35,588 nucleotides of DNA, from positions 1 through 35,588 of the forward strand of contig JABFGH010000039.1 of NCBI GenBank assembly GCA_013112585.1, in the 5' to 3' direction. This document shows positions 27,381 through 34,324 of the stretch, piece by piece (the stretch's first letter is position 1; the number at the start of each line of letters is the position of its first letter). This DNA is from Ignavibacteriota bacterium (GTDB taxonomy: Bacteria; Bacteroidota; Ignavibacteria; Ignavibacteriales; Melioribacteraceae). The position numbers and the translations under genes were made by a program. The notes beneath the pieces were generated by a model. It ran no database searches. It saw nothing but the letters and a program-made list of their open reading frames with translations, and was not told the DNA's origin.

Positions 27381-27818
27381 ATGGGTATTCAGAAAAGTGC
27401 TGCATCCGGGGCATTGCATGCTGCTTCTATGATGTTAATATTTGGACCAGCATTTAACCCGAATGAGGATAACGATACAAGAACAAATGAAGGTTTAGCT
27501 GACATGGCTAGTGATATGAATTTGGTTGGTAATGGTGTGGACGAATATGCCCCGGTATACAGAAGAGGTGGTTTCCTTAGTTTGATAGGCCATAACCGAG
27601 GAAGAGCGTTTGGAAGGAATCTTTATATTCCTAAAACTTCTGAAGATCATTTGAGATACGGGACTTTGTATGAAACATGGCACTATTATCAAATGATAGA
27701 TTCTGGATGGGCAAATTTATTAGGTAATTCATTATTTCATGGAAATTACTGGGTGCCTGGCAACTCTGAATGAGCTGCCAATCAAGCTGCGTTTATCTAT
27801 GGAGGTTTTACAAGGTAA
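27381..27818 (+). pseudogene. Orphan RHS-type toxin tip interrupted by TGA
   Basis: This frame resembles the C-terminal tip of an RHS protein without its shell. It has a pre-toxin-like start (SAASGALHAASMMLIFGPAF), FLSLIGHNRGRAFGRNLYIP, and a box YGTLYETWHYYQ that looks like the HExxHxxQ region of such tips with the His-Glu lost. A TGA at 27771-27773 follows WVPGNSE, after which the frame continues AANQAAFIYGGFTR to TAA at 27816-27818. That continuation resembles the normal end of these domains. The frame starts directly behind and in phase with the stop of the preceding gene, suggesting insertion of a displaced tip by recombination. It is probably inactive. Confidence 0.6.
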
Positions 27819-27855
27819 GATTTTTCTTTATCTTTAATAAATTGGAGAAATAATA

Positions 27856-28359
27856 ATGAAAAAATATTTAGTACACGTTTTATTTATTACGTTTTTTATT
27901 GTGGGTTGTCATGAATTGCCATACTCAAAAGCAATTCATTATTATATTATGAATGATAGCTCTTATAACTCTAATTTTTATTTCTTAGAAAAAAAAAGTG
28001 ATTTGGAGGTTAATATTAAGGGACATAGTGTTTGTTTTAGGATAGATGAAAGGGGTATTATTTTTTCAACGATGATAGTAAATCTAAAGAATAGTGGGAA
28101 GAACGGTTTACATATTTCTTTTGAAGATATTGAATTACAATCTAATTATTATCAATTTAGCTTTGTCGATAATCTTGAAAAATTTGATTTAAATGTAGCG
28201 GACACAACAGAATTTAAGTTACTTTTTAGAACGCAAGATAGGGAAGATATTGAAGAGGTTCCTATAGATGATATTTTAATGTTAAAATTAAAATTGTTTG
28301 TAAATGGCGAAAAAATAAATGTACCTCATGTATCTTTGAGTCCCAAAAAGAATATTTAG
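27856..28359 (+). CDS. Lipoprotein, paralogue of the next lipoprotein; possible immunity-type protein
   Basis: This 167-residue lipoprotein has a lipobox IVGC (Cys18). The mature part is a beta-rich, probably Ig-like domain (IFSTMIVNLKNSGKNGLHIS, FEDIELQSNYYQFSF). It aligns by eye along its full length with the 167-residue product of 28546-29049, for example LKNSGKNGLHI with IENFGSTNIYF and NLEKFDLN with DPEKINLN. ATTGGAGAAATAATA precedes the ATG. It lies directly behind a broken RHS-type tip, so it may be that tip's immunity gene, as is usual in such loci. That is inference from position. Confidence 0.62.
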   Translation: MKKYLVHVLFITFFIVGCHELPYSKAIHYYIMNDSSYNSNFYFLEKKSDLEVNIKGHSVCFRIDERGIIFSTMIVNLKNSGKNGLHISFEDIELQSNYYQFSFVDNLEKFDLNVADTTEFKLLFRTQDREDIEEVPIDDILMLKLKLFVNGEKINVPHVSLSPKKNI

Positions 28360-28545
28360 TTCTTTTATGTGTAGTTTTGAACATAATCGTTTTCTTAGAA
28401 GGTCTTTCGGAATGTTGAGTACAAGCTAAGGAGTATAGTGTTTTTCCATTAACCAACAACTCATATTTGTTCTTATTTCGACAATTATTTGTAATAATGT
28501 TAAACCAGCACGGTTGGAAATTTTGAATATATTGCATTAATAGAT

Positions 28546-29049
28546 ATGAAGAATACTATTTTGTATATAAAATTATTTCTAGTTTATATTTTTATTTCAG
28601 CTTGTTTTATTGGAGTGCCACCGATAGAGGAATCTCCAGTATTTTTCGTAAATAATAATTCTAAGCAAGTGGAATATTGTACAATTGATAGTTTACTTGG
28701 TATTAGTTTAAGAATGGATGCCGGTTATTTCTATGATTCTGTGCAAATATTTTGTGATATTAGATTGAAAATCGAAAATTTTGGTAGTACTAATATTTAT
28801 TTCGATTCTAATTCAATTGAGATAACTTCAAAAAACATTAACTTTGAATTCATAGCTATGGACCCGGAGAAAATTAATTTAAACCCTAATACAGAATGTG
28901 ATATTCAATTTTTACTAAAGTCTAATAATAGAAAATTTTACTCTTTTTCAAATATCCTAAAAGATGAGTTGTCTTCTATAAATTTAGTAGCTGAAGTGAA
29001 TGGAACTATAGAAGTCATAATTTCTGAACTACGGTTTAAGTATTTGTAA
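28546..29049 (+). CDS. Lipoprotein, paralogue of the preceding lipoprotein
   Basis: This 167-residue lipoprotein has a signal peptide ending FISAC (Cys20). The Ig-like mature domain (IKIENFGST-type strands, then FEFIAMDPEKINLNPNTE and IQFLLKS) is clearly related to the product of 27856-28359, although the two have diverged widely. A strong transcription terminator follows 30 bases after the stop. Ribosome binding signals are weak (no clear GGAG before the ATG). Its function is not recognised; an immunity-like or envelope-stress role is possible. Confidence 0.6.
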   Translation: MKNTILYIKLFLVYIFISACFIGVPPIEESPVFFVNNNSKQVEYCTIDSLLGISLRMDAGYFYDSVQIFCDIRLKIENFGSTNIYFDSNSIEITSKNINFEFIAMDPEKINLNPNTECDIQFLLKSNNRKFYSFSNILKDELSSINLVAEVNGTIEVIISELRFKYL

Positions 29050-29078
29050 AATTAAATAATAATATTAGTTATCCATAT

Positions 29079-29107
29079 AACCGCAGCTTTAACCTGCGGT
29101 TTTTTAT
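29079..29107 (+). terminator. Rho-independent terminator
   Basis: CCGCAG (29081-29086), a 7-base loop and CTGCGG (29094-29099) form a perfect stem extendable by two A-T pairs, followed by six T residues. It ends transcription of the paralogous lipoprotein genes and separates them from the gene remnants downstream. Confidence 0.92.
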
Positions 29108-29159
29108 TCCCATTAAATTTCACTAACCAGCTTAGTGCGCCCAAAATTGACAAACTTAA

Positions 29160-29213
29160 TTCATGTCGGATTCTTGACTAACGAGGGAATAATACTTAAT
29201 TTCTTATCATTCT
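29160..29213. repeat. Degenerate half unit of the GTCATTCC-type repeat
   Basis: The sequence TGTCGGATTCTTGAC...GAGGGAATAATACTTAATT...TATCATTC follows the right half of the repeat units at 22206-22299, with point changes in GGAATGACACTT. Its right edge coincides with the broken 5' end of the next reading frame. Confidence 0.55.
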
Positions 29214-29687
29214 AATAATCGATTAGCTCAAGAACAATTACGTCCTTATGTAGTGGCGTCATTTAATAAAGAAGAAAACTTTGTGTATTTCTCTGTTAAA
29301 AACTATGGGAAAAGGGCAGCCTTAGATGTAGAAATTCAAATGAGTGATGGATTTGAATACTTACAATTTAAGTCAGTAAGTGGAAATTATAAACATTTAT
29401 TAAAACAAAAGTTTCTAGCACCAGGACAAGAAATAAAAAATTTAGTTTCTGATATTTCAGCTATTATTCAACCCCGTAAAAAGGATGCAATTAAAAACTT
29501 TGATTTCAATATAAAATTTTCAGACTCTGATGGGAAAAAATATAAAATTAACTATCAAATAGATTTCGAAAATCAATATTCTGAAAGGACAATTTTAGAT
29601 GAAACATTAATTGGAGTAATGAAGAAAATTCTTAGACAAGTTGAAGAACAAAATAAAATAATAAAGCAAATAATATCTAAATCTTAA
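29211..29687 (+). pseudogene. 5'-truncated gene of unknown function
   Basis: The open frame reads SNNRLAQEQLRPYVVAS and continues KNYGKRAALDVEIQMSDG to a helical, coiled-coil-like C terminus (MKKILRQVEEQNKIIKQI). In similar proteins the EQLRPYV stretch is preceded by a membrane helix and a coiled coil, which are missing here because the frame begins at the edge of a degenerate repeat unit. Translation could still start at GTG 29253 (144 residues), but no ribosome binding site is visible. I regard it as a remnant left by insertion of the repeat. An HNH remnant follows after 20 bases. Confidence 0.5.
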
Positions 29688-29707
29688 CAAAAAATATGAG
29701 GTTTAAA

Positions 29708-29935
29708 ATGACACGTTGTACAAGAAAGTCAAATTTAGAAATTCATCACATTAGGAGAGATGGTGGAAATGATATTAATAATGCACAAGTTTTATGTCAA
29801 AATTGTCATTCTGAAACCGGAACTTATGGAACCTCAGGCAAGACACCACTAGTATTTACTCCCATGATTAAACAATTAGCATTAACAAGAGCCGGGAATC
29901 AATGTCAATGTACAAGCATTAGAGGCTGTCATTAG
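29708..29935 (+). CDS. Small HNH-motif protein, probably truncated
   Basis: This 75-residue product has LEIHHIRRDGGNDINNAQVLCQNCHSET, the His-His and Asn-x(8)-His core plus CxxC of an HNH nuclease domain. The first zinc-binding CxxC that normally lies about 15 residues before the HH is not present, as only one Cys remains (TRCTRK). The C terminus LTRAGNQCQCTSIRGCH looks like the start of a second HNH module that stops early. I use the ATG at 29708, with GAGG six bases upstream. It is probably a relic of a longer HNH endonuclease, although short HNH proteins exist. Confidence 0.55.
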   Translation: MTRCTRKSNLEIHHIRRDGGNDINNAQVLCQNCHSETGTYGTSGKTPLVFTPMIKQLALTRAGNQCQCTSIRGCH

Positions 29936-30078
29936 AATAGCATATCAACTATTAAATAAGTAATAAGTCAAGAGAATTGAAAAATATGTTGTAAAATAAA
30001 TTAAATTGATTGTTGAATAAAAATAAATTTACGGATGAGTTTGAATATAACACACCGTTCATTTGATATAGGAAAAAT

Positions 30079-30972
30079 ATGAAATCTTTTGAATATGATA
30101 TCGCAATATCTTTTGCAGGCGAAGATAGAGAACATGCACAGCAACTTTCACAGCTATTGACAAATAGATCTGTGAAAGTATTTTATGATGAATTTGAACA
30201 ATCGAAATTATGGGGTAAAAATTTGTACGATTATCTTTCGGAAATATATTCAAAGCAATCCGAATATTGTGTAATGTTTCTTTCAAAACATTATGCGGCA
30301 AAAGCATGGACTACAATTGAGAGACAAAGTGCTCAAGAACGTGCCTTTAGAGAAAGCAAAGAATATATACTTCCGATTAAAATCGATGATACTGAAATAC
30401 CGGGGATTCCTTCAACAGTGGGCTATATTGATTTAAGAGAAAAAACAATTGAAGAAATAGCAAATCTTATTTTAGTAAAATTAGGGAAAAAAACAATTAC
30501 CGCAGATACTAAGTATACAGAAGATGAAATATTTATACCAAAATTTAAAAGAGAATTTTCCCAGAGAGAAAGGGATGTATTTCTAAAAGATACCTATAAC
30601 ACAATTAAGGAATATTTTAAAAATGCGCTAGAGATGATTCCCACAAAAGTTAACGATGTTGAAACCGATTATGATGAAATTACTAAATATAAATTTGTTG
30701 CTAAAGTTTATCTAAAAGGGGCGTTGAGGAACCAATGTAAAATATGGATTGGCGGAATGATGTCTTCAAATTCAATAAGTTATGTACAGGGTGGGTTTGA
30801 TATTCATCAAGACAATTCATTGAATGATTCAATTAGTGTAGAAGCAGATTTAGATTCACTTTATTTAAAACCTTTGGGACCTGATTTTTTCTCCAATGTA
30901 AAAGTTCCAGACAAAGCTACTCCAAAACAAGCGGCAGAATACTTTTGGTCTAAGTTTATTCAAAATTTATAA
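30079..30972 (+). CDS. TIR-domain protein, candidate NAD-consuming defence effector
   Basis: This 297-residue cytoplasmic protein has an N-terminal TIR domain (about 1-140). It has strand YDIAISFAGEDREHA, a BB-loop region VKVFYDEFEQSKLWG, and the helix with SKHYAAKAWTTIERQS, where Glu81 is in the position of the catalytic Glu of TIR NADases. The last 150 residues form a separate alpha/beta domain (FIPKFKREFSQRERDVFLKD, KYKFVAKVYLKGALRNQCKIWIGG by parts) that I do not recognise; it may sense an infection signal. Bacterial TIR proteins commonly act in anti-phage defence by depleting NAD. A 102-residue gene follows 13 bases later, and an Abi_C-type gene lies further on. AGGAAAAAT precedes the ATG. 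Confidence 0.85.
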   Translation: MKSFEYDIAISFAGEDREHAQQLSQLLTNRSVKVFYDEFEQSKLWGKNLYDYLSEIYSKQSEYCVMFLSKHYAAKAWTTIERQSAQERAFRESKEYILPIKIDDTEIPGIPSTVGYIDLREKTIEEIANLILVKLGKKTITADTKYTEDEIFIPKFKREFSQRERDVFLKDTYNTIKEYFKNALEMIPTKVNDVETDYDEITKYKFVAKVYLKGALRNQCKIWIGGMMSSNSISYVQGGFDIHQDNSLNDSISVEADLDSLYLKPLGPDFFSNVKVPDKATPKQAAEYFWSKFIQNL

Positions 30973-30985
30973 AATAGAGACAAAA

Positions 30986-31294
30986 ATGATATCAATTAAA
31001 ATTGGAAGTAGTGAAAGAAAACTTGATTCAATCGATTCCGATTGGATAAACCAACAAATCAATAATAGACGATATCAAGGTAAGCAAGTGTGTGTTCAAA
31101 TCATTATTAATTATGAAAATATAAATGTTGCTCTCAAGACAAAAGGATGTCCAAAGGGTCAATATGTTAGAAGAGATGTTTCTAAAAAGGAGAAGGAAAT
31201 ATTTGATTTGTGGAATCAAATGGGATTGAACAATCCGGATTTTCAACCAAATAATCTAATCGATTTTTTACTAAAGCTACATAATTATAAGTAG
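30986..31294 (+). CDS. Small protein linked to the TIR gene
   Basis: This 102-residue protein of no recognised family starts 13 bases after the TIR gene and is probably co-transcribed with it. It has a beta-rich first half (MISIKIGSSERKLDSIDSDW, VCVQIIINYENINVALKTKG) and a helical second half ending NNLIDFLLKLHNYK. There is no signal peptide or membrane segment, so it is likely cytoplasmic. Ribosome binding signals are weak (GAGAC), suggesting translational coupling. It could be a regulator, an immunity protein or a subunit of the TIR effector. Confidence 0.6.
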   Translation: MISIKIGSSERKLDSIDSDWINQQINNRRYQGKQVCVQIIINYENINVALKTKGCPKGQYVRRDVSKKEKEIFDLWNQMGLNNPDFQPNNLIDFLLKLHNYK

Positions 31295-31407
31295 GAATTT
31301 TTACTAACAAATTATCATAAAGATTTTTCAAGAATTTATTTGATAATTAAATTATTGTAATGTCTTAATGCAAAGCGCCGCTAGACTGCTAAATAATAAC
31401 TAGGATA

Positions 31408-32244
31408 ATGATAGTGGATAAAATTCCCATAAATGATCCAATAATAGTTTCACTTTCAAGGTTAGTTGATGATGCACAAAAGGAAAGACGAGATCCAAGT
31501 CATTCTGATATTCAGAACGTTATTCAAAGTTGTCAATTATCAGGTGGAGACCCGCACAATTCTGGACCACCTGTAGGTAAGTTAAAAAGAGTTCGTTCAG
31601 TTTTATACTGGGGATTGGAAAATCAACCAAGCGATGTTGAAATATTTGGTTATAAGTTAATTTCTTTAATAAAAGGTTGCGGTGGATTTCGGAAGGCTTC
31701 TCCAAATTATGTTGGTGAAGATTCTATAAAAAATCTGTGTGATGCATTTAAGTCTGTTAATATATTATTTCTAGAGGACGGAACAATTACTCCAATAACA
31801 TTAGAAAATTTGTCTGGTCAACAACTGACAGAGGCATTGCAAATTTATGTAGATAGAGCTAAGAGAGGAATTGAAGATGCAGCCCTCTCAGTAGGAACAA
31901 GTAAAGATTTACTCGAGGCAGTATCAGCACATATTCTACAAGAATTATGGGGGACATATCCGAGAAAAGATAATTTTCCAACCTTATTGGGGCAGGCTTT
32001 TTCAGCGTTAGAACTATCAACGCCAGAGCACAAGGAAAAGTCAGGTGAACATCCAAGGTGCAAAGTTGAACGAGCAATGTATCAACTCGCTTGCTCTTTA
32101 AACACTCTTCGTAATAAGCAAGGAAGTGGTCACGGACGACCCTGGGTACCAGATTTAAAAAATAATGAAGCTAAATTTGCGATTGAATCAATCGGAGTAA
32201 TTTCAGAATATCTGCTAGAAAAATTAAAGATTAAAAGAGCATAA
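31408..32244 (+). CDS. Abortive-infection-type protein with Abi_C-like C terminus
   Basis: This 278-residue cytoplasmic protein has near its C terminus the motif RNKQGSGHGR (residues 235-244) inside a helical domain (ERAMYQLACSLNTL before it, FAIESIGVISEYLLEKL after it). This is the hallmark of the abortive-infection C-terminal domain (Abi_C), which resembles HEPN-type folds. The N-terminal half (NDPIIVSLSRLVDDAQKE, FGYKLISLIKGCGGFRK) is unrecognised. AGGATA precedes the ATG. It lies 113 bp behind the TIR/small-protein pair in the same direction, making a defence role likely, but membership of the same operon is unproven. Confidence 0.78.
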   Translation: MIVDKIPINDPIIVSLSRLVDDAQKERRDPSHSDIQNVIQSCQLSGGDPHNSGPPVGKLKRVRSVLYWGLENQPSDVEIFGYKLISLIKGCGGFRKASPNYVGEDSIKNLCDAFKSVNILFLEDGTITPITLENLSGQQLTEALQIYVDRAKRGIEDAALSVGTSKDLLEAVSAHILQELWGTYPRKDNFPTLLGQAFSALELSTPEHKEKSGEHPRCKVERAMYQLACSLNTLRNKQGSGHGRPWVPDLKNNEAKFAIESIGVISEYLLEKLKIKRA

Positions 32245-32280
32245 CTGTTTTAATAATAGTAGGTATTTCACAGGGCAGAA

Positions 32281-32304
32281 GTCCCACAACAAGTATTGTG
32301 GGAC
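32281..32304. repeat. Perfect 9-bp hairpin between convergent genes
   Basis: GTCCCACAA (32281-32289), a 6-base loop and TTGTGGGAC (32296-32304). It lies between the Abi_C-type gene and the convergent lipoprotein gene. It lacks a T-run on either strand, so it may be a weak bidirectional terminator or another structured site. Confidence 0.6.
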
Positions 32305-32411
32305 AAGTAAAAACAGCAGGCTACCTTTAGTCGAAAGCCATAACTTTATAAAATCAATTAATAAAATCTGCAAAGCTTTTTTCTAAAAGATTTCTAAACC
32401 ACCCTATAGCT

Positions 32412-32825
32412 TCATTCAACCCTAGTAACAATAGCCTGATACTCTGACCATTTATTACCATGATTTGCAAAAATAATTAACAAAGCTTTCTTATCATCAA
32501 CAAATTTAAAAGTACATATCATAAAATCTTGAGCCTGTGACATAGGATTATTATATATTGCAATTTCAACAATAGGATAATCTAGGTCGGGATTATCATC
32601 GATCTTATACCTTAACTCAAATATTCGGCCACCCCTTCTTATTTCCGGACCATATACAGTAGTACCAATTTGAACGATTGCTTTCCCATCTTCCGCCAGA
32701 TGAAGACCAAAGACTTCATCATCACTATTCTTTCCTAGCCAGTACCCAACATGCTTATCTTTACTGCCGCATGATATAAGTAATACAACAATCAACAACT
32801 GTGTTATCGCTTTTAAGATTTTCAT
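32412..32825 (-). CDS. Small lipoprotein of unknown function
   Basis: This 137-residue lipoprotein has a lipobox LISC (Cys19). The mature part is mostly beta (VGYWLGKNSDDEVFGLHLAE, GKAIVQIGTTVYG, FELRYKIDD), resembling small lipocalin-like domains with a GxW start. It lies 38 bp downstream of, and in the same direction as, the 330-residue lipoprotein gene, so both are probably on one transcript. No specific function can be given. Confidence 0.6.
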   Translation of the reverse strand: MKILKAITQLLIVVLLISCGSKDKHVGYWLGKNSDDEVFGLHLAEDGKAIVQIGTTVYGPEIRRGGRIFELRYKIDDNPDLDYPIVEIAIYNNPMSQAQDFMICTFKFVDDKKALLIIFANHGNKWSEYQAIVTRVE

Positions 32826-32863
32826 AATAACTTGACCCCAATTTTTAATAAATTTAATTTTAA

Positions 32864-33856
32864 TTACTTTTGAAGTAAGGCTAACTCTTTTTTATAATAT
32901 TTTAAGTCTTCAACCGCTTCTCTATATTTCCTTAAATTCTCATCACGTTCTTCATACTTTTCTTCACTAACTTCAAGATATACATTCCAATATTGTGTAA
33001 ACCCGCCTTTTACTTTAGCTGCAAACTTATCCGGCAGCAATTTTACATCCAAAGAAAATCTCCCTCTTGAAGTAAACACCGTCTGTGAAGTATAAAGAAG
33101 GCTGTGTAGATCATCATAATCCAAACTGACTTCGTAAGCTCGATAATAAGCTCCATCATTATAGAATGAATCACTAATTTGCTTGAGTATATAACCTCTT
33201 ATCGTAATTACATCAGACCAAAATTCTTTGTCTTGAACAACAACTTCTGCAAGACTGTAAATTTCAATCTTAAGATTTTTAATCTTATCTTTTAATCTTT
33301 GCAATTCCCTCTCAGCTTCGAACTCAGCCATTTCAATTTTCAGATCATCGAGCCAGTTGATTATTTCAGTATCACTACTACAAGTAGTTCTTATAGCTTC
33401 AAAAAAATCTTTATCCGGATAGCGGTTATTTTCTTTTAAGTCATTTGCAACAAATAATTGATAGACAGAAATATCCTTGCTGCGAAGTATCATCTTCTCC
33501 ATCGCATCTGAAATATAATTTTCTTCACAAAGTTTTTTAACCTTCAAAAATATTAGCCCATTTCGATTAAACCCATCTATTATCATACTTTCATATATGT
33601 AATCTATTTGCCCGTCCCAGTAAAGGTCTTCTAAGAATACAACACCCATTTTAATTTTATTATCTAGAAGAAGCTTTATCGCATGCCTAATGATGTTATC
33701 ATCTCTTTTCTCTCTGGGTTCTTTGCATTCCCTTGCAACTATATAACACAGCTCTTCATAGTTGCCCTCATTAAAGTATTCATCGACATCCTCAACTGTT
33801 GTGCGGCATCCAAAGACGAAGATCAAAAACCCTAAGAATAGAAAAATAGATTTCAT
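32864..33856 (-). CDS. Lipoprotein with helical repeats and coiled coil, unknown function
   Basis: This 330-residue lipoprotein has a signal peptide ending VFGC (Cys17). The N-terminal half is helical and repeat-like (DEYFNEGNYEELCYIVARECK, by parts), reminiscent of TPR- or HEAT-like folds. A charged coiled coil follows at about residues 172-202 (EMAEFEAERELQRLKDKIKN), then a mixed domain and a charged helical tail. There is no recognised family. It is the first gene of a two-gene lipoprotein operon. A compact structured element lies upstream, with its minus-strand terminator-like end about 70 bases before this start codon, so it could act as a leader. Confidence 0.58.
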   Translation of the reverse strand: MKSIFLFLGFLIFVFGCRTTVEDVDEYFNEGNYEELCYIVARECKEPREKRDDNIIRHAIKLLLDNKIKMGVVFLEDLYWDGQIDYIYESMIIDGFNRNGLIFLKVKKLCEENYISDAMEKMILRSKDISVYQLFVANDLKENNRYPDKDFFEAIRTTCSSDTEIINWLDDLKIEMAEFEAERELQRLKDKIKNLKIEIYSLAEVVVQDKEFWSDVITIRGYILKQISDSFYNDGAYYRAYEVSLDYDDLHSLLYTSQTVFTSRGRFSLDVKLLPDKFAAKVKGGFTQYWNVYLEVSEEKYEERDENLRKYREAVEDLKYYKKELALLQK

Positions 33857-33922
33857 TTTATCCTCCCTGATATTTGATTAACTAAAGCTTGAAAACTTAA
33901 TTGGTTGATGGAGGTATGAAAA

Positions 33923-34074
33923 TAAAAAAGGGTGCGACCCTCAATCATCACAACCTCCGTCCAGAGGCACCGCCAAGTGCCCACACACATCAGAAGGATA
34001 AAAGAAAGCGCACCCAATAAAATGGATGCAGCTTTCTCACTTGTTCTGTGTGCTTAGATATTTGGCGGTTTTTT
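33923..34074. ncRNA. Candidate structured RNA or palindromic element with three nested stems
   Basis: Three complementary pairs nest inside each other. The outer pair is ACCGCCAA (33969-33976) with TTGGCGGT (34062-34069). The middle pair is CACACA...CAGAA (33984-33995) with TTCTGTGTG (34044-34052). The inner pair is AGAAAGC-GCACCC (34003-34015) with GGATGC-A-GCTTTCT (34024-34037). To the left are two small hairpins, AGGGT-GCG-ACCCT (33929-33941) and CCTC-CGTCCA-GAGG (33954-33967). T-runs follow the structure on both strands: the plus end TTGGCGGTTTTTT, and the minus end ACCCTTTTTT. Strand and function are therefore open. It could be a small RNA, a leader of the lipoprotein gene on the minus strand, or a short mobile palindrome. 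The region is richer in G and C than its surroundings. Confidence 0.5.
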
Positions 34075-34210
34075 GGAACGAACAAGTAGAATAACTGCTT
34101 GTAAACCGTAAAAATTAATAATTATAAGCAGATGGATTGATATATTATATTTGCAGTTCCATTTATTGCTTTAATAAAAAAATAATCTTAGTTTTATTTA
34201 GTGATTGTTA

Positions 34211-34233
34211 AATGATAGAATAAATTTATCATT
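34211..34233. promoter_or_regulatory. Dyad symmetry upstream of hsdR
   Basis: AATGATA (34211-34217) and TATCATT (34227-34233) form a perfect 7-bp inverted repeat separated by 9 bases, about 90 bp before the hsdR start codon. It could be an operator, but AT-rich DNA yields such dyads by chance. Confidence 0.3.
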
Positions 34234-34324
34234 CACAAGGGATTTGGCAAATAAATCTGAAATACTATTAAGTTCTGTGATAAATAATATAGAGTGTTTT
34301 TAATGTTATTAATTTCTGGTTTTA

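Noticed and set aside
27375-27773. TGA read as an amino acid (recoding) at 27375 and 27771
   Set aside because: Other genes in the window use TGA as stop and TGG for Trp, and no selenocysteine-type element or cysteine context is seen. A broken gene is simpler.
33917-34021. 34-codon open frame starting with a GGAGG-preceded ATG inside the structured element
   Set aside because: The purine box is only one base from the ATG, the product has no recognisable features, and the DNA is better explained by its nested base pairing.
33923-34074. Integron attC site or known RNA families (6S, SRP, RNase P, tmRNA)
   Set aside because: No conserved attC core sites, no GGAA-type SRP apical loop, and no tmRNA or RNase P signatures could be recognised.
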